Shown in pieces: positions 1 to 11,955 of a stretch of 64,000 nt of DNA (position 1 is its first letter; the number at the start of each line of letters is the position of its first letter). The position numbers were made by a program, and so were the translations under genes. Under the pieces are notes generated by a model. It worked only from the letters and a program-made list of their open reading frames with translations. It did no database searches and was not told the DNA's origin. Origin of the DNA: Stomorhina lunata (Eukaryota > Arthropoda > Insecta > Diptera > Rhiniidae); assembly GCA_933228675.1 (NCBI GenBank), contig OW121744.1:62227928-62291927 (forward strand), written 5' to 3'.

Positions 1-401
1 ACTTAGTTGCTCCCCAGGGACCATAAGTAATGGAGTTGAAATAATCTTGTAGATATTTAAACGAAAAGGACATTTTGTTAAAGTGTTTTTTCCTTAAGAG
101 TGAAAAAACCCTTTGGAAATTTGAAAAAAGGTATTTCATACAAAGGAAATGACATAATTTAAATTTTGGTTATATCAAGCTTAGGCTCGAATCCGGCGAA
201 ATACATAGTTTGGCCATTAATAGATTTCCGGCTTTGAGAATAATCATTGCTTTTTTGTTTTTGTTACTCAAACTTAATAAAATTTAAATTTATTTATTTC
301 AAATGCAATTTAAATTTAAATAAGAATTAAGTTAGTTTTGCACAGTGGTTTGAAACCAAAAAAAAGTTGTAATAAATATGTATCTTCTAAACTGTTAACC
401 T
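1..401. repeat. Dispersed repeat R, left flank of an insertion; no gene
   Basis: No coding region is visible. From about 340 the sequence (ending in TATCTTCTAAACTG) matches the heads of repeats near 14880, 21960 and 60490. In those copies the head runs straight into a GATTGCATCAG-like sequence, which here resumes only after the element at 402-1873. I could not classify the repeat family. Confidence 0.45.
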
Positions 402-814
402 GGGCCCTATTTCACTAAGCTACAAGTTTACAATTACAAGTGTTTTTGCCTGTAAAATTGTAAACTTGTAAATAATTGTGTTTCATTAAAATACAATTAC
501 AAGTTTGTAGCTACAAGTGATTTTTACAATTCACAAGTTTACAAGTCATACTTCTACAAGTGGTTTTGTTTCACTAATCTAAATTTACTTACTGTACTTG
601 TACACTTGTAGAATTGTAGAAAAAAAGCATAGGTTCGACGAAGACTCTCGAAAAAATTTTACAAGTTACAAGTGAATGATAAATTGAATTCATTTTAGGG
701 CTTTAACTATTTTTTAATAAAAATTATTTAAAAATTAACACAAAATCAAATCAATATTATTTTCCATTTATTTATTTTGTTTGTTTTTAATTATGTAGTC
801 CATTACTTAGTGTA

Positions 815-1100
815 CCTTGACGAATTTAGTGTACTTTGACAAATTTTAATAGCCATGGTCACACTGCCAACAGAACTGTCTGTGCCAAATTTAATGAAAT
901 TGTCTTGAGAATTGTGATCTGTACATTGATTACAAAGTTTACAAGGGGGTTTAGCCAGATGGACTGACATCGTTAAATCGACTCAGGAAGTAATTCTAAG
1001 TCTATTGGTATACTAAAGGGTGATCTAAGACCAATATTTCTATACGTTACATACATCAGCCCAAACTTATAATACCCTTTTTCCACCTTTTGTGGTATGC
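815..1100 (+). repeat. DINE-1/Helentron-like repeat, 3' part
   Basis: The segment matches the 3' half of the copies at 52833-53572 and 60827-61585. Shared blocks are an AATAGCCATGGTC-like stretch, AAATCGACTCAGGAAG, CTATTGGTATACTAAA, and a terminal ATACCCTTTTTCCACC half-hairpin. The 5' half is missing. Confidence 0.6.
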
Positions 1101-1533
1101 AGAACAATGGAGATCAATGATGTCCTTTACTCAATCTTATATCTTTTTCTTTATCATTCTCTCAAATGTGGATAATAGTATAGACAACAAAATATGAAAA
1201 ACAAAAAAATTGGCCCATGACGGATTGGAAACAAAAAACTTTTTCTAAAACAAATTTTGAATCTGAATACACGATTCATTTTTTTTAATTAAAACAACAT
1301 AAAACTGCAGGACATATGCTAAAATATGATATTAATGATATAACCGTATCAAAAGTTATAGGCTTATAAAGAGGGTATGTTTTGAAAAAAAATCTTTAAA
1401 AAAAGAAACTTTGAACCACCATAAAATCTAAATTTTGAAAATTTTATGAAAATCGTAGATATATGGTTCAGTATGAGTTCAACATTTTATATTTGACTCC
1501 ATATATTTATTTATCTAAATAATTTATTTTATT

Positions 1534-1691
1534 AGCTGTGTTCCAGAACTACCAATACTGTATAATATTGTACAAGTTTTAATCAGAAACTACAGGAAAG
1601 TGTTCCTGTACTGAAAAAATATGACTTAATTGTAATTTCTGGTTAAAAATTGTACAATATTGTGCAGTATTGGTAGTTCTGGAACACAGCT
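1534..1691. mobile_element. 158-bp MITE with about 27-bp TIRs
   Basis: The ends AGCTGTGTTCCAGAACTACC and its reverse complement flank about 100 bp of non-coding sequence. Both sides carry the direct repeat ATT (1531-1533 and 1692-1694), consistent with a 3-bp target duplication. It lies inside the 402-1873 element. Confidence 0.75.
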
Positions 1692-1873
1692 ATTATAATT
1701 GTAGAAATTGTAATTTTAGAAATTGTAATTGTAGAAATTGTAGTTTACAAGTCCAAAAAGCTACAATTGTTGTGAAAATTTTAATGAAACACAACTGAAC
1801 AGCGCTTGTAAGAATTGGACTTGTAATTATAACATGTAAACTTGTAGAATTGTAGTTTAGTGAAATAGGGCCC

Positions 1874-3260
1874 TGATTGCATCAGTATATGCAAGAGAAT
1901 TGTTTTGCAAAAAATACACTTTTTAGTTTTTTTTGCGTAGATTTTTCCCGAAAGTGTTTAAGGTCTTTTTTACAACACAAAAAAAAATAAAAAGTTTTTT
2001 TTTTTTTTTGAAAATCTGACTTTAAATTTCTGAAAAACTGTACAAGATACATAAATAACTTTTTTGCAGTTGAAAAGTTCATTTTATTGTTTATATAAAA
2101 TAATTTTTAAATTTTTAAAAAAGGAAATCCAATTGACCTTTTTTGCAATTAAAATTTTGGTATATGGGCAAATCCGAAAAACCTTAAACCAAGGACAAAA
2201 TTTTAAAACTCAAAATATCATATTTGTGTTTATGGAAAAATTTACCATATATTAATCCTTCAGAATATATAATGGATACAATTTTTGATTAGTCTCTTCG
2301 TGAATATCTCGAATTTTTATAAATTTTTTCAAATAATATGTTTTTTAAAAGTTTATAAAAATCGCAAAAATACAATTAAGATACCAAGTTTCAGTAGGGG
2401 CAATTGGATGTAAAAAACCCCACAAAAAGTACTTGGAGTGATATAAATAACGTCAAGTAAAAAAGGGCCTACAGTGTGAAGAGTCCGTCACAGAAATAAA
2501 TTCTTTTTAATTTGACTAGTGCAGTTTTTTTTTCTCCAACTGAATTTGGTTCGTAAAGAGAACTTTTAGTATGCCTACATTAGGCTAAAAATATATAGAT
2601 GTTAATATGGCATTTTACAGAATAATATGTAAAGGAAAGTGTGTAGCGTCCGTCACAGTATATATTTTTTCCAAAATGATATTCATTAAATACAAAATTT
2701 ACGAACACATGTCTGTCTTATTCATAAAGCAATAACACTGTATATATCCACAGATTAAATTTAAGGTAATAGTTGTTAAAAAAAAACAAACAGTGGGCCA
2801 AATTTGACGCTTTTGAAAAATTTTTTTTTTTTTTTATTTTGGGACACTCTAACAGCTGACCGCAGCATTCTTGGGACGAAAATTAAGATGTAAAAAAAAT
2901 GTAAAACTTTAAAAAAATATATGTATGTAGCCTTTTTGTGAAATATCAAATTGTACCCAAAAGCGCATTTTTATTCGCGAACATGAAGATGAAAGAGATA
3001 TAATTCGGGAACAAATAAGACCATTATTTTTACTGATTTACGAACCTTAAAAAAAATATGAAATATGAATTTTTCCTAATAAAAAACGCGCAAGTAAAAA
3101 TGTAACGTCCGTCATGTAGCTTCAGCAATAGTTCGCTTATGGACTGGAAACTTTAAAATATTTTATAAAATCGGGTTTGTAATCCTCGCATTTTCCTGTG
3201 TTTACAATTTGTTTATTATTATGATCGTTTCGATGAAAATTACAAAAACACATGTTGAAA
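1874..3260. repeat. Dispersed repeat R, right flank; no gene
   Basis: AT-rich non-coding DNA. The part at 1874-2180 matches the reverse complement of about 62040-62250. The segment also contains spaced copies of GTCCGTCA (about 2485, 2648, 3106); further copies resume after the inserted repeat (5919 and a diverged one near 6100). The short ORFs here are not gene-like. Confidence 0.4.
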
Positions 3261-5724
3261 CAAGTAAGAGTGGTATATTCGGCTTTGCCGAATCTTGGAT
3301 ACCCTTCACCAATAGTGTTGCAAAAGTACTTAATGTAATTCCAAGCAAAATTTGGTTATACTAGTATTATATGCAAAGAGTCTTTAAAATTAAGAGTCGG
3401 AAAAAGAAAAGCTTTTGGATGGCATCATCATCTAGAATATTTATGCACCCAAAGGTTAGGTTGGGCAGGTGGCAGATGTCTAGGGAAGCTTCACTTGGGT
3501 TCTAAAGTGGTCCCTTTGTGAAAGATAATGATTACTAGACTACAAGTAGAGAATGCATATTTAAGCCAGCCAGTAGCTTCGAAATAAAATAGACACATAT
3601 TTTACGAACATTTAATAAAGTTCGATAGACCAGATAAACCATGCAGAAAAGATGCTTCAAAATGTAGATGCTCTTACATTTGCAATAGCACATCGATTTG
3701 ATGAAGTTTAAGTATTCTGGCATGCAACCCAAAAACACAGTGCCCAGTGAGGGTTGTGCACTTTAATTCGTACGAATTATCCAACTAGTAAAAGTTCTTG
3801 ATTAGTTATGTAAAACTCTGAAGTTAGCGGACTGATTTAGGTCAAAGCTTCAACAATGATAAGCCTTAAAATTATAGGGTAAACACTCTTAGTTTTAGAT
3901 ACATACGTGAAGTATATAGCTTTTGAATGGATGGATATCAGCTTTGTCGGAAAAGTTATTAAAGATTTACTTATTTATCTGAAGTTAGTTAATTAATTAA
4001 AATGAACACTTTATCAATAATATTGGGATGTATTGTTCCGGACAGATCCGGTGGATGTTTGGAAAGTTTTGCTCTAGTTCCTTGTACAATTTTAATGTGA
4101 TTTAATTTATCAGCATTAAATCGATTCCCGGTCGGGGTTATATGGGAGATTTCACTAAATGTGAATAGAGCTCGCCCATTTTCAATATCGAACTTTTCAA
4201 GAGATCCTTTTCAATATCGAACTTTTCAAGAGATCAGAAATACTTTTGTCAAATGTTGTCCCTCTAGAAAGTTTATTTTAGGCGCTATCGCCCTGAATAT
4301 CAATATTGTACAACGTCTTTATACTAAATGTCATCATCGTATCTTAGGCGAAGTTATACGGGATCAATTGTCAAACGTGAACGGATTTGCAATTAAAAAA
4401 TTTAAATTTTCGTTGATATGTGAGATACTTACATACATATGTAGGTTTTGAACGGATATCATGTAGTTAGCTGCATTTTTGTACTTTCTAGGAAGATTAC
4501 CTATAATTTGATATATAATACATTCTCAAATGTTATCATAATGTTCAAAAGTCGGACACAAAATTAAGATTAATGCAGAGTGTCTGTCTGCTAAAATTAG
4601 ATTTGTGGAGCTCCTGGATTTTACACAAAATTTTAGGATGTTGTCCCACCCTGAATTTTATCATTGTAGATCAAAACACCATCGCTTAAACGCTAAATTA
4701 TATCTACCACAAATTACCGAATGCATCAGGATTTAGTTAATCCCCTGCGAAGAACGCTATTAAATTTCATCAAAATAAACACCTGAGATATCGACAAAAC
4801 AGGAGCTCCAAAAACTTGACTACAACAGAAAAAATTACAGACAGGTAGACGGACGGACAAAAAAACAGACGGACAGACAAACAAACAGACGGACGGACAG
4901 ACAAACAAACAGACGGATAGACAGACAAACAGACGGACGGACGGAGGTTGCGAAATCGATTCTCCTGCCGATTCTGAGTTGATCGGTACAATTTGAATGG
5001 TATTCGTAATCAGATTTGTGGAGTATAGATTTTAGAAAATCCTCACACAAAGAACGATGTCAAATTTCATCACAATCGGGGTATAAACACATGAGATATC
5101 GCTAAAACAATACTTACAAAATGTAAACAAAATTTCTTAGACACGTACTTTGGGCAATTTGCTGTACATCAAATGTAGTGTTATGGCGATATCTCAATTG
5201 TTTATGGACCGCTTTTGATAAAATTTAATAACGTGCTTGGCGGGGGAATTTCCTAAAATTTGATATAAAATTTATGTAGGTCCGTGCTAAAGGAGGATGG
5301 TTTTTCCTATTTCTGCATTTCATTTTTTCAACAAACATTCTCTAATGCGAACTTTGGGCAATTTGCGATACGTCAAATTCAGTGTTTTGGCGATATCTCA
5401 GTTGTTTATGGACCGATTTTGATAAGATTTTACAGAGTACTTTGGGAAACTATTTCCTACAATCTGATATATAACATATTATCACATGTACACCAGGAGT
5501 ATCTTTTTTCTCTCGTTATTTAAAAGTGTGTTTCAATCAAAAATTTTAAAATTTTCGTCTAATTTTTGGTATTTTTTCGATATTTTCGGTGTTTATAAAC
5601 CGATTTTAATGAAATTTAATAGCGTTCATTGCGGGAGAATTTCCTAAAATCTGATATATAATTTATGTAAGAACATCCTCCAGGGGCTTCAGAAACTTGA
5701 TTTCAACAGACAGACAGACAGACG

Positions 5725-5756
<32 letters not shown>

Positions 5757-5893
5757 GACATCGCTTAATCGATTCTCCTCCCGATTCTGAGTCGATCGGT
5801 ATAATTTTTATGGGGTCTACGATCACTAATAAAAAAATTACAAACGGAATCACAAACTTATAATACCCTTTCACCTATTGGTGAAGGGTATAA
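3261..5893 (+). repeat. DINE-1/Helentron-like composite repeat
   Basis: It starts with CAAGTAAGAGTGGTATATTC and a small GGCTTTGCCGAATC dyad. It ends with a hairpin-forming ATACCCTTTCACCTATTGGTGAAGGGTAT. Two internal blocks carry (RGAC)n microsatellites, near 4840-4945 and 5705-5760, each followed by a GATTCTCCTSCCGATTCTGAG block, so it looks like a tandem or dimeric element. DINE-1/INE-1 elements are known for a (GTCY)n tract and a terminal stem-loop. Assignment to that class is by structure only. Confidence 0.55.
4840..4945. repeat. (RGAC)n / (GTCY)n microsatellite
   Basis: Imperfect ACGGACAGACAA-type tetranucleotide repeat inside the DINE-like composite. Minus-strand translation gives PSVCLSV repeats in all frames, which is an artefact and not a protein. 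Confidence 0.85.
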
Positions 5894-6650
5894 AAAAGTC
5901 ACTTCCATTTATTGTAGCGTCCGTCACAGCACTTTAAAAGCGAATATCTTTTTCCTCTAAAACAAATATGTAAATTAACAAATGCCATTCGAGAGCACAA
6001 TCGATGGGATAATAATTCTCAAAAATTTGTGCAAAGATATCTCGTGTAAAACGATAATGGGATTCATTTAAGTACAATGAAATCAGTGCAAATGTATCGT
6101 CCGTAACGCAGGATTTGCCCATATAGAAATTTGCCATTTTTTATAAAATTTGATTTTCTGGATTCGTTTATGAATTCTTGATAGTTTTTATTTCTGAATT
6201 CTAACGAGAATATATGGGATATATAACTGCATTTCAGAAAGTTGCTAAATTGGCTTGACTTTTTTGTTATATGTTCCAAAACACAAAAAATGTTCATAAA
6301 AATTAGACAAATTCCGTTCAATGCTGTACGTAAACCTAATGTTGCACGGACTTGAATTTTGGTTTCAAATCATCTTAGAACCCCATTCTCTACGAATGTA
6401 TAATAAAATATTTCGTTCAAAGTAAAAGATTGATACCGTCATTTTGAGAAAAAATTGACTTTTTCTGATCTGCGAAAAATATTTGACTTTGGAAATTTCC
6501 CAATATTAAACGGTTCAAGACATTTAAAAATGGTTTGCACTTTTTTATTTCCTGAACTTTTGGCTGTATATCAGTATTTCTTTTTTTAAATATGGGTATA
6601 ATTTCGAATGCACAATGGGTCAAAAACTAAAAAATGTCGAAGGGAAAAAT
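5894..6650 (-). repeat. Dispersed repeat R, inverted copy
   Basis: The reverse complement of about 6120-6640 matches 22200-22880 plus 24100-24140, and 61610-62050. Shared blocks include the CTGAACT-type block, a TTTAATGTTAAGAAATT-like block, and the stretch ending AATTCATAAACGAATCC. Position 6182-6183 corresponds to the TA site occupied by the foldback at 22879-24097, so this copy is an empty-site reference. Confidence 0.5.
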
Positions 6651-7810
6651 TATTTTTTTTTTTTATTTTTTAAATGAAATAACTTAAAGCCCATAACAGT
6701 TATTATAGTAAAGTAAGCATGTTTTTACTTTATTTCTTCAAGTTCGTTCCAAAATATTTAAAGTCAGCCATATTGGATAATAATTGAAGGAGCTACACGG
6801 TTCAAAAGCTTTTTATTTCTATTTTGAAGCCCAATGATTCACCATTTGTAGACACAGGATAAACATAAGTTTTTTTTCTAAGTTTTGCTTAGAAACTTGT
6901 CTACATTACGAAATTATTAAACTTATAACTAATCTTCTTTGTCGCCTGGAATCAATCATCCATCAAACATCAATCATCCATCAACCATTAATGAATATCA
7001 ATTCTTACAAAAAACTGAGTTTAATAAATTCTAAAGGTTATATAAAATTACTTCTTAATTCTCTGTAAATAATTTGTGAATCCCTAAAATTTTGTTTTAC
7101 ATTCCACCTTTTAGTGTAGGTATTCTTTTTTCAATTTCAAGAAATTTCTTAATATTCTTGAAATAACTTTTAAACATGACAGATAACAGATGTCAAAAAA
7201 AATATTTGCTGAAAATTAAATTCAATTTAATTTTTTTCTTTTCGAAACTTTTACATCTTCTTTTGCTTTAGTCTATTTTAGCTTTTCAAAAAACTCCTGT
7301 TCTTCACCTGACTCTAACGATCTCTGTATCCTCTTCATTGTATGTACTACGAGTACTATCATCAATCATTATTTAATGTTAAGTAGGTTCATGTTAATTT
7401 TAATGAATATCTAAAAATGTTTCATTTGATGTCATGATGCTCCTAATGTAACTTGATACTCATATTCCAGACGAATGGAAACACATGAAGTCTATTAACA
7501 TTTTTAGTTCCATATATTAAGGCTCATGTCCAAACCAAAAACTTTGTTAGGATCTAAATTACAACTAAAATTACTAAATTTTTCTTGTCTAACTTCAGTT
7601 CTTTAATTTTGTTTGAGGTTTGGACTAAAAATTGTTTATACTACATACATATGTATGTATGTATTTTACATGAATAAATACATAACTATATTTTTTTTCT
7701 TTAATTACACGTTTGCTCTTGTATTTCATTATCATTTTTCTGTAATTTCCCTTATTAAAGATGGGCAAGATACATATGTATGTATGTACATTAGGGTGTT
7801 TCATTATACA
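6651..7810. other. Non-coding AT-rich stretch
   Basis: I see no gene, RNA gene or transposon end here. A short palindromic CATACATATGTATGTATG tract lies near 7645-7662, and a CATCAATCATCCATCAA tandem-like run near 6952-6990. Confidence 0.5.
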
Positions 7811-8500
7811 CTTCACCACCATAGATGGAAAGGGTATTATAAGTTTGAGTTGAAATAGAAATATTTGTCTTAGACCCACCTTTTAGTATACCAATAGGCT
7901 TAGAATCACTTTCTGAGTCGATTTAGCGATGTCCGTCCGTCTGGCTGGCTGAACCCCCATGTAAACCTTGTAATCAAACTACAGGTCGCAATTCTATAGA
8001 TAATTTGATGAAATTTGACACAGATCATTTTTTTTTTTTTTTTGATAATGGGACCACGGCTATTGAAATTCGTCAAAATCGGTTCATTATTTATGGTACC
8101 TCCCATAAATCCCACTTTCGGGAATTGATATATTGGCCGCACATATTAATATTTACTAAAATACTAAAATCACTGTACCAAATTATGCTGAAATCGGTCC
8201 ACATTTGACCATAGCTTCCATACAAACTCTTCTGTCAAAACGCACTAAATGAGACTAAAATCACTAAAACGCTCGTAAATCTAAAGATAATGAGAATTTT
8301 GAGTTCATTTTTTACATACATACGCTTTTCCAAATTTCGACATAATCGGTCCACATTTGACCGTAGCTTTCATATAAGTCCAAATGACGGAAACAGCTTA
8401 TATAAGTTTTGAGAAAATGTTTGTATGATGGCAAAATTTAGCAAATATTTGTCTTTTACAGGAAATATCGTATGGTCGAGCTTGACCGACTCACTTGTTT
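7811..8500 (-). repeat. DINE-1/Helentron-like repeat, minus orientation
   Basis: It begins with the CTTCACCACCATAG hairpin end. It contains CTGAGTCGATTTAGCGATG followed by a short GTCCGTCCGTCTGGCTGG tract, then CATGTAAACCTTGTAATC. It ends in TCGTATGGTCGAGCTTGACC. This is the reverse complement of the elements at 52833 and 60827, so it is close to full length. Confidence 0.7.
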
Positions 8501-9370
8501 TTATCAAAGCTTTGTTTTTCATTTGACTTTGCCTTTACCCCGAGACTTGGTAATATAAAAGTTATATAAGCCGAATTTTAGGATTGGAATTGGATGACGT
8601 GATGTAGGGGATGTTGGATACCAAGCAACGGTTCTGATTGGTCTTAACTTGGTAAGTCCATGCTTTTCTTGGCTATCCTTCATCTCAACTGTGGACACTG
8701 ACCTCTTCGTGGTATCAACCGGGTAACCACGTTAACACCCGTTAATGTAGTTAGCTAAAAAATATAAATTAGGACGTCGTGCTAGTAACCCACTCCTGGA
8801 AAAAAACAATTACTATGAAAAAGCTAAATTTAGAATAAAAGCGGTCCCCCTAATGTTAAAAGAGGACGTCCAAAACTTCAGTGGAAAGACCAAGTAGAGG
8901 AAAAGCTTTTAAAGCTTGACCTATGCAATTGGAGAATATGCGCACAAGATCGAAGCGCATAGATTTCTAAAATATGCTCGGCCTTTGAACTTATATATCG
9001 AGCCCTAAGATTTTAATAATTGTAAGCGACATTCCGTTAAATATCTTTAAAACTATTAGAGATAGCGTAGTACAGTAAGCATATTTTTTTTCATTCTTAA
9101 GTAGTTCTCGAATGTGTAAAAATCTTTTCGATAGGCTTATATTTACGAAAGTTATACGGAACAATAAGTTTTACATACAAAGATGGTAGAGGCCACTGTG
9201 CTCATGTTTTTAAAAATTGGTCTAAAACTCCAACTACCCTTTGGCCGATTTCTACATATTGTGCCACAATTCGCCCAGTAGCTTAAAAGTTATTGAAGTA
9301 AAACTAAAAAACTCCACAAACATAACTTTGCACCATAACTTCTAAACAATTTGGAAAAAAATAATTAGTT
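8501..9370. other. Non-coding flank with repeat fragments
   Basis: No gene is visible. The GAGACTTGGTAATATAAAAG block at about 8541 recurs near 13625 and, inverted, near 14845. The stretch 9045-9230 resembles the reverse complement of 16870-17010 inside the large foldback element. Confidence 0.4.
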
Positions 9371-11955
9371 ACTTTTTCTATAAAAAACTTACTTTTTCTA
9401 TAAAAAAACTTACTTTTTCTATAGAAAAACTTACTTTTTCTATAGAAAAACTTACTTTTTCTATAGAAAAACTTACTTTTTCTATAGAAAAACTTACTTT
9501 TTCTATAGAAAAACTTACTTTTTCTATAGAAAAACTTACTTTTTCTATAGAAAAACTTACTTTTTCTATAGAAAAACTTACTTTTTCTATAGAAAAACTT
9601 ACTTTTTCTATAGAAAAACTTACTTTTTCTATAGAAAAACTTACTTTTTCTATAGAAAAACTTACTTTTTCTATAGAAAAACTTACTTTTTCTATAGAAA
9701 AACTTACTTTTTCTATAGAAAAACTTACTTTTTCTATAGAAAAACTTACTTTTTCTATAGAAAAACTTACTTTTTCTATAGAAAAACTTACTTTTTCTAT
9801 AGAAAAACTTACTTTTTCTATAGAAAAACTTACTTTTTCTATAGAAAAACTTACTTTTTCTATAGAAAAACTTACTTTTTCTATAGAAAAACTTACTTTT
9901 TCTATAGAAAAACTTACTTTTTCTATAGAAAAACTTACTTTTTCTATAGAAAAACTTACTTTTTCTATAGAAAAACTTACTTTTTCTATAGAAAAACTTA
10001 CTTTTTCTATAGAAAAACTTACTTTTTCTATAGAAAAACTTACTTTTTCTATAGAAAAACTTACTTTTTCTATAGAAAAACTTACTTTTTCTATAGAAAA
10101 ACTTACTTTTTCTATAGAAAAACTTACTTTTTCTATAGAAAAACTTACTTTTTCTATAGAAAAACTTACTTTTTCTATAGAAAAACTTACTTTTTCTATA
10201 GAAAAACTTACTTTTTCTATAGAAAAGCTTACTTTTTCTATAGAAAAACTTACTTTTTCTATAGAAAAACTTACTTTTTCTATAGAAAAACTTACTTTTT
10301 CTATAGAAAAACTTACTTTTTCTATAGAAAAACTTACTTTTTCTATAGAAAAACTTACTTTTTCTATAGAAAAACTTACTTTTTCTATAGAAAAACTTAC
10401 TTTTTCTATAGAAAAACTTACATTTTCTATAGAAAAACTTACTTTTTCTATAGAAAAACTTACTTTTTCTATAGAAAAACTTACTTTTTCTATAGAAAAA
10501 TTTACTTTTTCTATAGAAAAACTTACTTTTTCTATAGAAAAACTTACTTTTTCTATAGAAAAACTTACTTTTTCTATAGAAAATCTTACTTTTTCTATAG
10601 AAAATCTTACTTTTTCTATAGAAAAACTTACTTTTTCTACGGAAAAACTTACTTTTTCTATAGAAAAAACTTACTTTTTCTATAGAAAAACTTACTTTTT
10701 CTATAGAAAAACTTACTTTTTCTATAGAAAAACTTACTTTTTCTATAGAAAAACTTACTTTTTCTATAGAAAAACTTACTTTTTCTATAGAAAAACTTAC
10801 TTTTTCTATAGAAAAACTTACTTTTTCTATAGAAAAACTTACTTTTTCTATAGAAAAACTTACTTTTTCTATAGAAAAACTTACTTTTTCTATAGAAAAA
10901 CTTACTTTTTCTATAGAAAAACTTACTTTTTCTATAGAAAAACTTACTTTTTCTATAGAAAAACTTACTTTTTCTATAGAAAAACTTACTTTTTCTATAG
11001 AAAAACTTACTTTTTCTATAGAAAAACTTACTTTTTCTATAGAAAAACTTACTTTTTCTATAGAAAAACTTACTTTTTCTATAGAAAAAACTTACTTTTT
11101 CTATAGAAAAACTTACTTTTTCTATAGAAAAACTTACTTTTTCTATAGAAAAACTTACTTTTTCTATAGAAAAACTTACTTTTTCTATAGAAAAACTTAC
11201 TTTTTCTATAGAAAAACTTACTTTTTCTATAGAAAAACTTACTTTTTCTATAGAAAAACTTACTTTTTCTATAGAAAAACTTACTTTTTCTATAGAAAAA
11301 CTTACTTTTTCTATAGAAAAACTTACTTTTTCTATAGAAAAACTTACTTTTTCTATAGAAAAACTTACTTTTTCTATAGAAAAACTTACTTTTTCTATAG
11401 AAAAACTTACTTTTTCTATAGAAAAACTTACTTTTTCTATAGAAAAACTTACTTTTTCTATAGAAAAACTTACTTTTTCTATAGAAAAACTTACTTTTTC
11501 TATAGAAAAACTTACTTTTTCTATAGAAAAACTTACTTTTTCTATAGAAAAACTTACTTTTTCTATAGAAAAACTTACTTTTTCTATAGAAAAACTTACT
11601 TTTTCTATAGAAAAACTTACTTTTTCTATAGAAAAACTTACTTTTTCTATAGAAAAACTTACTTTTTCTATAGAAAAACTTACTTTTTCTATAGAAAAAC
11701 TTACTTTTTCTATAGAAAAACTTACTTTTTCTATAGAAAAACTTACTTTTTCTATAGAAAAACTTACTTTTTCTATAGAAAAACTTACTTTTTCAATAGA
11801 AAAACTTACTTTTTCTATAGAAAAACTTACTTTTTCTATAGAAAAACTTACTTTTTCTATAGAAAAACTTACTTTTTCTATAGAAAAACTTACTTTCTTT
11901 TTTATAGAAAAACTTACTTTTTTTACAGAAAAACTTACTTTTTCTATTGCATAAA
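9371..11955. repeat. Minisatellite: about 122 copies of a 21-bp palindromic unit
   Basis: The unit is CTTAC plus TTTTTCTATAGAAAAA; the last 16 bases are a perfect palindrome. The array is highly homogeneous, with a few variants (for example near 10227, 10421, 10500, 10580 and 10637) and two 22-bp units (near 10663 and 11088). The outer units are degenerate (start to about 9420, and 11890-11955). This pattern fits unequal exchange with homogenised centres. On the minus strand every unit reads AAAAAGTAAGTTTTT, which contains the splice-donor consensus GTAAGT. The 455-residue KVSFSIE open frame is a by-product of 21 being divisible by 3. Confidence 0.97.

Larger units (their letters stand above)
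402..1873. mobile_element. DNA transposon with terminal inverted repeats (GGGCCCTATTTCACTAA)
   Basis: The left end GGGCCCTATTTCACTAAG and right end TTTAGTGAAATAGGGCCC are inverted repeats. They interrupt a dispersed repeat that is continuous in other copies. Subterminal DNA on both sides is rich in ACAAGTTTACAA and TTGTAG motifs. There is no transposase ORF, so the element is non-autonomous. Nested inside are a DINE-like fragment (about 815-1100) and a 158-bp MITE (1534-1691). No target duplication longer than one base is clear, so the superfamily is unresolved. Confidence 0.75.

Noticed and set aside
4726..5050. Overlapping minus-strand ORFs rich in PSVCLSV
   Set aside because: Translations of the (GTCY)n microsatellite in several frames.
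3535..6623. Several ORFs of 60-96 residues in the first 7 kb
   Set aside because: They lie in dispersed repeats, lack known motifs and have stop-codon spacing expected of AT-rich DNA.
9371..11955. CRISPR-like array
   Set aside because: The repeats are directly abutting 21-mers with no unique spacers, and the sequence is eukaryotic.
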